From the NCBI RefSeq assembly GCF_028389875.1, contig NC_084687.1, positions 3,260,157-3,324,156 of the forward strand: 64,000 nucleotides of DNA. The letters are read 5' to 3'. The DNA comes from Rhea pennata (Eukaryota; Chordata; Aves; Rheiformes; Rheidae). The notes beneath the pieces were generated by a model that worked only from the letters and a program-made list of their open reading frames with translations, did no database searches and was not told the DNA's origin. Of the stretch, positions 46,801 through 58,526 are shown in pieces (position 1 is the stretch's first letter; each line of letters begins with the position of its first letter). The translations under genes and the position numbers were made by a program.

Positions 46801-49800
46801 CACCTTTTAACAACCCCAATCACACTAACCTGCTGCAGCGATAACACAAATTCAGCATACCAGACACTCCCTTCAATTAGGAGAAATCAACTGTGCTGGG
46901 AATTGTGGAAGGAGATGAATCACAAAAGCAGTGCTACAGCTCACAGGAAAAAACATCAGTGCCTCTTCAGCAGAGGACAAAGTATCCCTGCCTAGCTGCC
47001 AGGGATTTTCCAGCACTCTGCCTTTATTTTTCCTTTCTTAATTTCAACATTTCATTCTTAGCTTTACCCATTATGGGCAACTTGTCCCTCCTTCAATTAC
47101 TGGCAGATGATGACTGAGTCCTTCAACTAGCAGCGTCTGGAGAAGCTATTTGTGTTTCCTTTAACCTCTCTTGGTAAGTCAATCCCAGCATTAAAATGCT
47201 TTCCTCCCACTCTCCAGTTTGTTAACGATGATCTGACAGCCAAATAATTTTAAAATATTATTTGAGGTATTGACTAAGTCAAGCCTTACACACGGGAACT
47301 TGTTCCATGCTTGTTAACACACAATTAAAAAGCAATCACACTACTGTCACTCAAATGTTCCTTCCCACCTTTTGTCTTTCTAAATTTGATCTCAGCTGCT
47401 TAGTCTTGCTTGTAATTCTAATCTGAAAAGGAATCTGCTCAGTACTCCCACTAATTTTATCTGAACTCCAGAACAGAGGCTATGGATGGACTTAATAGGA
47501 ATATTTAACCAGGTGCAGCTCATCTTACACAGGTTTCGTGTTACTGGCACACCGCAGCCATTGTAGGCTCAAGAAAAGTTCACTCCCTCGCAAATCAGTG
47601 GCACCCTGGCACACTGCAGGAGTGCAACAGTCACCTTGCCAGTGCATCCTGATGTACCCACAGCCTCCTTCAGAGGCTGAGCACAGCATCATTCATCTCC
47701 AACCTCACCATCAACACCTTTGCCAGCAGATGAACACAAAGGCTTGCCCTGCAAAAAACTGCAAATTATCTCTTACAGAAACAGTCCTGCTGGCTAGCAA
47801 AGAGAAGAGTTACTTGCAACCCAGCCCGGGTTTCATCTTGTCGCCTTTAAAAGCCTAAAACATAGGTGTCTAGGGCTGAACTCGTCATCACAAACTCCAG
47901 TTATAGTCAGTGGAGAAAATCATTTCAATTCATTTCAATTTCAGTCAATCATCAATTAATTATGGATGTGTTTTGTCTGCCCTATTGTAGAAACCTGTGG
48001 AGGAGATGAAGCTCTCCTTAAACCCCTCCAGCTATAGCAGCTAGGTCTCCTCCAAGCACAAGAAGAGTTTCAGGTGAGTAGTTCAGAAGCAGATGTCTTT
48101 ACCTGGCCTAGTGACTTCCACCCCTGCAGCCCTACCCCGCAGTTTCTCAAGGTACAGAAAGAAAAAGACCAAGAAATCCCACCTCTTTGGCCTGCCCGCC
48201 TGGGTGACTTCTCGCCATCGCTCTCACTGCAGCTCCTGCTCTGTGGCCGTTTCCGGCTGTGTCGCTCAGCCTCTGTGCGGGAAGGAGAAAGCTGCTCGCT
48301 CTGACCGTGCTCCTCCCCGTTCTCCAGGGAGCATTCCAGGCTTCTTTGCAGCTTCACCCCATTCTTGGCTTTTTTGAAAAGGACGGATGTCCGGCGGCCC
48401 ACACCGCTGAAGGGGGGGCTGGCAGGGGTGTCCGGGGCCTGCAAGGCCAGTCCGTTCAGGCCATTGTCACTGAGCAAGCGCTGGAAAGCATGGCTCTCCC
48501 GCTGCAGCACCTTCTTGTCAAAGAGCTCCCTGTCAGCCATCACTCGCTTCGGCAGTGGGATCAAGGACTTGCTTTCACTAATGGGCTTGAGAGTTGGAGG
48601 GTCCTGCATGGAGTCGAGTTCCGAGAGCGAGGGCGCGGGTCCCGTGGGCTCGAGGGTGGGAGGGTGCCGGGGCTTGGTGTCATCTGCTGAAGGAAGAGAG
48701 AATCTGATTAAACATTTTAGGAAGAGTGATTTCCAGAACTCTTCCTGACAGCAACTGCAGCTCTTCAGCAGGGCCACAGGCATGGGAAACAGCTGGTATC
48801 AACTGTCAAAAAAAGGTCGGCTGCTGAGAATAACCCTTTTTCCTTACGCTATAGCTGGCTTCTATCACCAAAATCTGCAGTTGCTCTCTGTAAACTTCAT
48901 AACAGCACAGGGAAGAATAACTCACGGAAAGGCTCATCTGTTCGTATAACCTGTCCTCTCCAGCCCTTTGGAGAAAACCCTATAAGCGCAAGAGGATGCA
49001 GGCTCTATGCTCAACACCCCTCTGCCACCCTTTCCAGCCTATACCTCTTGGAAAAGTGGTGAGAATCAGGACTGCAGGTTTAATTTCCTTTGGACAAGAG
49101 ACAGCCATCATCCCCAGTACCCTCTAGCCTGAGACATGCTTGAACTGGGATTAGAGGTGACAGTGGCATATAAGCCCACTTGATCCCACCTGGAAAAGAG
49201 CCACCATCCCTGAAAACAGACACTAACACCCCACTCTTCCTTGGGGGAAGGCAGTTTGCAGGGAGAGACAGCATCATGCATTAAGTCATCTGACATAGTT
49301 CGAAACAAGATTTAAGCTTTCAGCCTAAGCATCCCCTCAGCACATATGAGAGCAAAGGAGAGACACAGCCACCAAGCAGGCCTGGCCACCCTTGCCTGCT
49401 CAGGCCACAGCAGGACACACAGTCTCCCCCTAAAATCTTCCCGCAACCTCTCACCTTTCTCCCCTTCCTCGTCCCCTTCCCTTGATGTTTTATCCAGCCC
49501 CTCTTCCTGCAGCACAGGCTCGCCATTGGGCATGGTCTTGTTCTGCTGCTGGGCCAACTTTTGACGAAGGGAGTTGATCTCCCGTCTCAGGAGGCGGATG
49601 CGTCGTGTCCGGGCACCACTGGACCGCATGGTGCTCACCATGTCTAGCTTCTCTAGCAGCTCCTTCAGCTGTGCCTCCAAGGAGAGGTGAGCCCGATTCT
49701 CAGGCAGGAGAATGTTATCCACTGCATCAAAAGAGATTGCGACAGTGACTGCTGATGCCTTCAAGGCAGGGCTGACGGGAAGGAGCAAGGCTTCTCGGAG

Positions 49801-52800
49801 GAGGTAATTCCACTCTCATCATCTGTGACCACAGCCGTGCCCATTCCCAGCAAAGCTATTTGTGAACCAATTGCTTTAGTTAGGGGATTGAGGAGTTGTT
49901 AACCATAGAGCTTAGACATCTCTGTGCTGGGCAGAGGGCAGCTGTGATTTAACATACACCCCGCAGTAGAAACCTGTTTCTTTGCCACTTGAAGCTACTA
50001 AGTCAGATTGTGAACTGGAGTGGCCAAAAAATAACACACATGCCATTCTGCCGGCTCTGCTGAAGGATCAGCAGCCACTGGAGCAGAGCAGACAGCCGAG
50101 GGCTGTGCTATCGTACACCATCATAAATTTCATGAGAGACTGTCCATCTGTGTCCAAGAGGGCTGCAACGGACCACAGACTGTGAGCTCTACTTGCTGGA
50201 TGGCAGCGGCTTTCTGTATTAAGTTAAGCAAAGTTATTCAACACCATTGCCAGCAAACACTTTGGAGCTGCATCTCAAGGTGGCCGTGGAACCAAAGCAG
50301 TCTTGATGTGAATGGAAGGCCTCACCTAGATGGACTATTTGGGTCCCAGTCCCTTAACCCTGCAAATCCCTCCCAGCTCCAGTTCTCCATCTAACTCAGT
50401 TCCTTTGTACTTCGCCCATTTGTTGCCTACCCTGAAAGGTTTTGTATTTCTTGTGCAGTCCTAGAAGGGGGGGTGAAATCAAGTTAGTTTTCCCATTTAG
50501 TTATCTTTGGTTGTTTGCCACAGTTGTAACCAAGGGAAATCCAAAAATTGAGAATGAAAACACAGTCTTATCCCAGCCCCTGAACAATACAGAGTTGGCT
50601 CTATAACAAACCACCACAAGTACATGCTAATTATCACTTTGATTTACAATGAAAAGTATGATCTTTCCTCAGAGCAAAAAATCCTAGATCCACCCTCCTA
50701 AATCAGGCAGACAAGGAAACCATTGCAGGTCAATTATCCATGTACAAGATAAGCAACATCAATTCACTTATGCATTGTTCTTTAAAATACAAAGTTTATA
50801 TTACAGCCATGGCACAAAGCAAACAGCAAGTGCTTGATCTTGTGATAAAAGCACTGGAATAGGGACATAGGAGAACAGGATTTAATATCCTGTTCTACCA
50901 ATAATTCCCTCTAATCTGGGCTTAATCTTTCCTTGCCTCCACTTCTCACCATACAGCAGGGATTAAAATACTTCTTTGATGCCAATGGTGAGAATATACA
51001 ATTTAGGAGGAATCTCTGGTCATCTTTTCACACGTCAACACCCACAAACTGGAGCAGCTTTTTAGCAGCTTTCACTTGCATTTAGACACCTAACTGAAGG
51101 CTGGATTCTCCATGAGAGCACAGCAACCAACTCCTCCCAGTGCGATAGGCACAGCAGTCACAAGGCTCTTCTGAGAAGCGCACATACACGGAGAGCTGGG
51201 ATCTTCTGAAAGCTACATCTAGCTCTGAGCATAGGGCTCACCTGAAATCCTACGCTTTGAGGCTATAAAGGAGTTATATATACATTTTGATAAGTAGAAA
51301 TCCTTATATGTTGAGTGACGGCTATGTTTTTCAGGCAGGCTGAGTAACATGGTCAAAACAAAGAATACTGTTATGATCTGTCATTTCCTATCCTGAAAAC
51401 AAAGGTTAATAAACACTCACCATCCTCCCAAGAAAAGCGGTAAAAGTCCTCAGTTTTGGGTGACTCGGGCAGGTGAATCCCCACATCAGTGTCAAAGCCG
51501 ATGTTTTCAGCCTGCCGCCGTGCATGACGCAATATCGCTCCTCCGAGGTCTCTGAGCCGGACAGCTGCTCGGTGGAAAATCGTGTCTTTAGCATTATACC
51601 TCATGCAGTTGGTAACTATAAGGTTAAAGTCTTCCTCAAACTCATCCAATGTTCGGTACAGGTGGGACTCCAGCTTCCGCCTCATGGTGGAAAAATCCAT
51701 TGGGTTGGAAATGAATTCCAGGTAATCTGGAACCTAAACATATAAAACCTGTACAATTACAAAAACCATTTACTAGCCAACTAGAGCGCATCCATCATAA
51801 GCACTCTTAACGCCCTGTCCACCTGCAAGGGGCAGTGCCAGCAGCTGTTTTCTGTGTCACCCAGTCAAGCCAGACACATCCTGCCTCGGCAAAATATTAC
51901 TTGTCTGAGACGTGCTGAAGCTTTCAGAAAGCAATACCCTGTTTTGGCCTGGAAGGATACGCACATTGTGAGTCCTCTTTGAGATACTCTTTAGTCCACC
52001 AGCAGCTTGGGATAAGGTGGCTTGTGCTTCCACGGGTATGACAGTATATGAGCTTCCGCCCAGCCATACCTCAGCCCATTAGACAGCTCTAGGAAAGAGA
52101 CTTGCCTCGTTCAGGTTAACGGGCTCGGCAAAGATCTGGGCAGCATCCTTCTCCTGCAGCAGGTCCAGTGTTGTGCGCAGAAGTACATTGAAAGGGGTCA
52201 GCTGTAACTCCATAGCAGCCTGCTGAACCTTGACCTGGGAACAGGGAAACAGCAATGAGCACAGTTATCAAGAATAACATATGCGAGTGATGTCTCAACC
52301 CAGTTTCTCGTGAATCACCACACCAGCTCTATTCAGTGGTGGAAAACTTAGGTCATCATATCACTGCTCTGGTAAAGTCACTGCTGAAGAATTTCTGGTT
52401 AGGAGCTTGTCCTCTCCCTGTACAGGATGCACATCAGCAGACAGTAGTCTAATTGCAGAGTTTAAATCTTCTGTAGGAGAAACTCTTATTTCTCAGTCTC
52501 ATAGAGCCAAAACAAGACAAAAAGCCACAAAATTAAAATAAAACAACTAAAAATGAAAACAGTGAGTTTTTCATGCCTGACAAATTATCTGCCTCAAGAT
52601 ATTACTGTGCCAATTAGCAATGGTATAAAAAAAGTTAAAGATAAGTAGGCATTCATATGAACAACCACATACATAATTACACTAGATAGTATAGACAAAT
52701 TCTAAGATATAAGCTCTCATACTTCAAGGTACAAGCCACATAACAATGTAACAATAGTAGGTAAAAGTATCTACTACTGTCTAATTTCAAGCAAACAAGA

Positions 52801-55800
52801 CATAGCATTGGTGTGATCTACTGCACTGAAACTCTTACTCCATGGAGAATGGAATAGGATAGAGATATTTATTTCTCCTTTGACATCTTAATTTCTTTGA
52901 TCTTATAATCCCTCACTATGTCAGTATATCAACCACTTCCGTAGCAAAGAAAAGCAAGTCTATTTACACAAAAGCAAATTATCTGTGGTGTGCTCAGCAA
53001 CAAGACCGCATCAGTAAGAGCCAGAAAACTGATGCAGAAAGTCCTTAAATCATCAGCATGACCACACTATTGCCCTAAAATACAAAAGAGTCTCAACAAA
53101 GACCAACAACTAGGGCTCCCAAGCATCCTCTTGTACTCACCTAACAGCTGGACTGGCATACAGTTCCTTCTAGATACCTATTTCTGTGATACCTCATCCT
53201 TTTCTAAAGCACACTGGAGTTTCAACAAGCTTTTATGGATTTAGCCAACTGTGACATGGATATACCAAGATATCAAAAGCAGAGAGAAACAAAGCCAAAG
53301 AACGATATTTTTTTTGATCCTGCTACCTAAAATATGTCTTCTGTACAGCAAGCAGGACTGAGATACTGCTGTAAAATCAGGGCCAGCTGATTTTAGTTGT
53401 CAATCAGTACTGGTATAAAAAGAACCACAGAAATAGCTGTGGGCCCTCTCTAGCCAACAAAGAACAGCATCTAGAGGGGCTGGGATGATGAAGGACTCTG
53501 CTTTCCCTCTACAGGTTCCTTGCAAACAGCCCACATGCCCAGAGGCAGAGCAAGCACTCAGGCAGTGCCTGAGGCCAAGCATGCAGGCTTGCTGTGCATG
53601 GGGTAAATGAGGCTTTCATGAAACTGGCCTTGAAGATGTGTGTGTCAGATGGCACAGACGTGGCTGCGCTGTCCAGCCAGGTATGGCTAGGGAGGACCCT
53701 CAGCGGACAAGGCTGGTAAGCATAGGAAACAACTTTAACTGGTGCAACGTTGAAGAACAGCATACAGATCAAAGAAGAAATTGGAAAATCTAGTAAATTA
53801 TCTCTCTTATAGCTGCTTCTTCTCAAAAAAGTACTTAGAGGGCAAAACACAGGAATTTTTAACTTTAGAAATGAAGAGTAGAACTAGGATGTAAAACTCT
53901 CTCTGGTGTGGTGGTTACAAAACTCCTGAAACAAACCCTAAAAGGAGATCCAGCTTCTACTCTGCAAAACACCTGGTCCAGGCCCAGGACAAAAACAGAA
54001 GGCGTATTGTAGGTCAGGATTAAAATTCAGTTAGTTATTCAATTACATTTTCACAGCACTTTGCAGCCCAGTGCTGGTTCCGAGGGCAGAAGCTGAGCAA
54101 GCCACAGCAGGTTGCACCGACCAAGCTACTAAGGAAGATACGGCTGCTCTGCACAGCCAGAAGTCTAGGAAAAATCTAGGTCAAGAGGACATGGCTTAAG
54201 AAAAATTGTTGTGTTCCTCCTCTGCCTGCTGCAACATAGGGTACTCACACAGGGTGCTCGTAGGGAGCTGAACCCAAGTGTAGCAGCTCGGTAACCAAAC
54301 CTACCCACCTGTTCCCGTTTGAGTTTTTCCCTCTTACGGATCAGCTCGATGAGCAATCGTGCCCGCTCCAAGTCATGTCGCAGTTTTTGCCAGTACTTCA
54401 GTTCTTCCTTCACTGCACTGGTCTTCTCATCTTGCTCTTTCTGTAACACGTAACAGTGGGGTGAGATGAAAAACACAATTGGTTCCCTGAGTCTTCTCCT
54501 CTTTCTAGGTATCCCCCATGCATTGCTCTCATAGTCTTCCTCTTCTCTACTTCTGTTTAGACTATGTCCTCTCCCTCCTACAAAACTGGTTAAACTTAAG
54601 CTGTAGAATAACATTATTATCTTTTTGGATTTTGTTATCTGCGATGTTAGGCCTAAACCAGACTGCAGCTATGCTCCAGGAACATGCTTTGGTGTTGCTC
54701 ACTTACACTCTCACTGCTTTTATATCAACTTTCATTACAGAGGCTGGAAATTCTTTTTGCTAGTTAATGGGAGAAAAGAGTTGTTATCTTCTCTGTAACA
54801 AATAGGAAATTGAGCCACAGAAATAGATTCGCTATAACACAAAGGAACAGCCAATGCTGGGAGTTCAACCCACACCTTCCAAGCCACAGTTCAGTGGCTT
54901 CACAACATGAGCATCCTTCCTCTCCTAAATTTGTAGCTTTTCAAATGGTTTTGAGGTTATACTTGAAGTGTATATCCTTTCTCATGATTGCCAATAGAGG
55001 ACAGATGCTACACAAATTCTTGATGGTTTATATGTTTGTTTTTATGAACTTATTTATGGTAAATTTCCAACTTAACATACCAAGGAAATTCTGCATTTCC
55101 CCAAGCTCCAGACTGAGGAGCGGATAATATTTTTTTATTAATCATCCAGAGGAGTTTTCATGCAAACCCCAAAGCCCACAAATTCCTCCAACAACAACAA
55201 AAATACATATGAACAACATGCACAATATTTACTAAAAGGCTAATTTACAGGGTAGAGAATGCTACTGCCAACTGCAGTGATGTTCAACACCACTGAGGGA
55301 TTCTGTATGCCAGCTCAGAAGAGGAAGCAGAAGTTTAGTGCATAGGAGGGTCAGAAATCCAAGCTGCAGGAAGAATGATCCAAAATGGAATTTGGCCAGG
55401 ACTGTGCAGCTAACACCCATTTTCTTGAGGAGGGGATCTTTAATCACTGCTGAGGAACGTGTTTTTATGATTCATCTGAGAGATTGGTCCACCAACAGCT
55501 CATCATACCCTTGTAAAATCCTAGGTGTCCTGACTCAGAGGGAAAACTCCTACCTGCTAGATCAGACCATCAAGCTGGTGGTTTGATGGACATCACACTG
55601 ATAACACGAAACAGGCTCTCAGGGAATACACGTACTGAGAGGAGGCTCAAAGAGATTCAAAAAGAGCTATTTCTCTCCACTGTTAAGGCTCTTATTTTAA
55701 GGAATTTACCCAATCCCAATTCCTAATTAAAACTCCAGGCTCATTAGCTGGTTCCCTCCCGCAAGTGCACCAATCAGGTCACCCCCTGACCACTTCACCC

Positions 55801-58508
55801 TAACTCCCTTTCCCAGTACACATCAAATGCATCCCCCTGAGGGCTGCATGCACACCTCCGTCCTCCCACGTGGGTCTGGCTGGGACCAGCCCACAGCGCT
55901 ACCTGCTCTGCGTTCCTCTGCGACTGGAGGTGTGAGTGCAGGCGCCGGATCAGGGGCACCCCATTCCTTGCCTGGCGCTTCAGCAGCCAGTAGTTGTGGA
56001 GCCTCTGCATGAACTGGTTCTTCCTCTGGAAAGAGAGGCTGCTGCAGATTTTGTTCAGCCTAAAGGAAACAAGGAGGTGCCATGGAGCAGAGTGCAAGGC
56101 GACTGGTCTTCTGAGAACCCTGGTGTTACAGCCAGGTTTCCTGCGGAAGCTCCGTCAGTTCTGCAGTGCTGTGGCGATGCACACGCTGACCTACGTGTGC
56201 AACCAGCATCAGCCTGGAGCAAACTAGGGGCCTCTTCATACGTGCCTACTTTGCACAATATGCTGCTATTCCAGTAGCAGCTGGGTGGGGGATCTTCCCA
56301 AACACCAGCCACAGCATGGTCAAAGTATCCCATTCAGCTCCAAGAGTTAATTCGCAAGCGTTAATTTCATCGCCAAGAATTTTATTGGGGATGATTTAAG
56401 ACTGACCTTATTAAGCTACAGTCTGGCAAACCAACTTGACAGGAGACCAAGAATAATATAGCATCTATTTAACCCTTTCAAAGGATTCATTAGATTACAT
56501 ATGGTGCTTATCAGTAGTTTGCCAAGGCTCAGCCATTAAAGCACTGGTGACACATCACCACACCTCCTAAGGTATCAGAAGAAAATTCAGTGCAACCTAC
56601 TTCTGCATGAGAGAGAGCTGGGAGAAAAAATACATAGCCAAATTCAAAGCTGCTTGCAACACTGATGAGTTTGACATGCTCTGTAATAAGAGGAAGAGTT
56701 TAAAAACTCTGAAATGAGAAGATTAAAAACAATTTTAATAGCAGGATGAGTCCTATTCACCTGCCAACTTGTAATGCCTGAAGTATTCTAAAAACACATT
56801 CACAGTCATCTGTGTAAATTCAGATGATAGATGGGTGTTTACCTGTTAGGGACCACCAAGGACTGGACTCTGCATTACAATGCAGCATGAGAATACTCCT
56901 AAGCCAAGCAGGGAAACCACAGTGTGCCACTGACACTAATGGGAAAGAAAGCTGGTCAGGAATGAATCTGCGGAGTATGTTTTGAACATGATTATTGCTA
57001 GGTCTTGAGTGAAGACAGTGTTTCCAGGTGCCTAGTTCAACACTGAGAGGGACTGAGGCCTCGAAACAGAACCTGCCTGGTGCAGCTGCCCAGCTCCTGC
57101 CACACTGCACCTACAACACTCACCTGTAAGAAGGGATCTGTGCAACTGTCACCATGGGTGTGGATAAACGCCCATCAGTCACATCACCGGGCTCCTTTCT
57201 GATCTTCTGCTTCAATTTCACTTTATTCTTTTTCAGGGTCCCTTTGGGAAGGCCAGAATTGGCTTCCTCCTCTCTGTCCTCCTTCACAATGTCCTCCTCC
57301 CCCTCACTGACAGCAGCTGGAGACCCTTTTTTCACTGTCCCAGGTGGGGAATGACTCTCACAATAGGCAGTTTTGCGCACCGTGAACGTTGTGCCATTGA
57401 TGCTGGTCTCTCTCATGGGTTCAATCTTCATGAAGAGACCAGCCCGCTGGGCACAGGTGACGTGGAAGGCAGTGTAACAGTTCACCTTGTGGCACTGGAT
57501 AGCAGCTCCCATGCCCTTCTGCTTGCAGATGTAGCATGTGAGTTTCCAGCGAGCAGAGGGGATGTTATTTATGCCTTCAATAGGCTCCAGAAACACAGTG
57601 TTTGCAAAGCAGACCTCTGGGATCCAGATGGCACAAACCACATGAGCCCAGCGACCATCACTGGTCTGCTTGAAGGCCCCACCTTTGTTCGGACAAAGGA
57701 CACAATCCACAGGGCGAGAAGGGGACTGTAAGCAGCAGCGGCAAAGCCACTGTCCTTCAGGGATATAGGGTACTCCGTAACACTCCTGGTGCACGGCCAA
57801 ATTACAGATATCACAGAACAGGATGACATTGCTGTTGTGACACTCATCATCCATGCAGACGCAGCAGAAGGCATCTTCATCGATCAGGGACTGCTGAGAT
57901 CCGTTGTTCCGGCTCTCGAGATATGACTCCTTTTCCAGCCGGTCAACTAACAGCTCAAAAGTGTCAGCAGAAACTGTCCCATAGCCATCGTCCCTTCTCT
58001 TCTCATTGACTATTTCTAGCCAAGCCAGATCCTCCTCATCCATGTCATACTCTACCTCTACATCAAGGTCCTCAGGAGGTTTTTCAATGTATCGGTAGTA
58101 GGCAGCAGGGAGAGGAGGAGCATCTGGCTGGCTAAAGGAGTCCACTACACGGAAGTTGGGCTGTGGTAAGTGTAAAGATGTTCCGGGTGCATGTTTGGAG
58201 CATGACTCCTTCTTCTTGCCTTTGGAAGGTGTTTTCTTGGATTTGGAAGGGAAAAGGGGCTGCTCACTGTTTTCCTTGTTGCTGTTGCACTCTGTGATGT
58301 CCTGGGCAGTCAACTCATCCTCAGTGATAATTTTTAAGGGATCGTAGATGCTGATGCGATGAAGCCGCCCATCAATATCTACTTCCACTATCCGCTGGGC
58401 CTGAGCGTATGTGAGTGTCTCACGGGTTGGGGAGCACTTGAGGCTGTAGGGCGAGGGCGAGCGCCTCCCCTCAAAGTTCTGCCGCAACCTCCTCCGAGGC
58501 TTCCTCAT
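37889..58508 (-). CDS. BRPF3: BRPF3, bromodomain/PHD/PWWP scaffold of histone acetyltransferase complexes, 12 coding exons
   Basis: Coding exons in transcript order (plus coordinates) are 58508-57124, 56059-55903, 54440-54309, 52234-52106, 51733-51421, 49721-49455, 48686-48183, 46384-46291, 44502-44405, 42489-42392, 40834-40680 and 38072-37889. They join in frame to 1171 codons (human about 1205). Domains in order are an EPC-like N-terminal region (about 30-200), PHD1 (about 214-260, starting CCVC), a zinc knuckle, and PHD2 (about 290-385, CYICKQ to HVTCAQ). A bromodomain follows at about 565-680 with acetyl-lysine-anchoring Asn648 in RYNAKD, then a PWWP domain at about 1045-1130 (YPSYPAL). 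BRPF proteins bridge HBO1 or MOZ/MORF to ING and MEAF6, and BRPF3-HBO1 favours H3K14 acetylation. The start MRKPRR and end FVTSNYL separate it from BRPF1 and BRD1. The bromodomain intron after 52106 has a GC donor; all other introns are GT-AG. Confidence 0.96.
45002..45240 (-). mobile_element. CR1 LINE 3' fragment (5'-truncated)
   Basis: The plus strand begins with the reverse complement of the CR1 3' terminus (AATCACACAGAATCACTG) and continues GGTTGGAAGGGACCTCTGG, ATCATCTAGTCCAACC and CACAGTAAAGAAATTTTTCC. All of these are hallmark strings of the avian CR1 tail. The element is in the sense orientation relative to BRPF3, in the intron between coding exons 8 and 9. Only the last roughly 240 bases remain, so it encodes nothing. 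It is the strongest single indicator that the genome is avian (or another archosaur/turtle). Confidence 0.93.
45595..45650 (-). repeat. Possible MIR-like fragment
   Basis: ACAGATAAACTGAGGCA resembles the conserved centre of MIR on the reverse strand. The match is short and the flanks do not convince, so this is a weak call. Confidence 0.2.
49455..51420 (-). other. BRPF3 coding exon 6 and the intron before it
   Basis: The intron 49722-51420 (1.7 kb) and the exon 49455-49721 are described together because this exon starts the Ser/Pro/Glu-rich linker between bromodomain and PWWP. The intron is unique AT-moderate sequence with no recognised element. The exon encodes a coiled-coil-prone Leu/Arg-rich helix ([17 protein letters not shown] onward to RQKLAQQQ) shared by all BRPF proteins. 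Confidence 0.6.
52104..52105 (-). other. GC splice donor of the BRPF3 bromodomain intron
   Basis: On the gene strand the exon ends AACGAG and the intron starts GCAAGT. The next exon begins after TTTAG at 51733 with GTTCCAGATTACC. This gives NLNE then VPDYLEF, exactly the BRPF bromodomain. No GT near the boundary keeps the frame. AG|GCAAGT is the standard consensus of the GC-AG intron class. Confidence 0.85.
54797..54878 (-). repeat. MIR-like ancient SINE remnant
   Basis: AATAGGAAATTGAGCCACAG, then a diverged segment, then GGGAGTTCAACCCACACC, reproduces the order of MIR landmarks on the reverse strand (GAGGAAACTGAGGCACAG, then the GGGATTCGAACCC B-box region). It lies in the BRPF3 intron between coding exons 2 and 3. 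It is diverged, and the call is from memory of the consensus. Confidence 0.4.
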
Positions 58509-58526
58509 TGCTGTGGTCCAGAGACC
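58509..58526 (-). other. BRPF3 5' UTR part of the first coding exon
   Basis: A splice acceptor (TTAACAG on the gene strand) precedes 58526, leaving 18 untranslated bases before the ATG. The start context CAGCAATGAGG is adequate. At least one untranslated exon must therefore lie upstream. Confidence 0.75.

Noticed and set aside
37889..58508. BRPF1 or BRD1 (BRPF2) as the identity of the minus-strand gene
   Set aside because: It lacks the N-terminal C2H2 finger of BRPF1, and the C-terminus FVTSNYL differs from the acidic SDSD/SDID ends of those paralogues. The N-terminal segment [20 protein letters not shown] is BRPF3-like.
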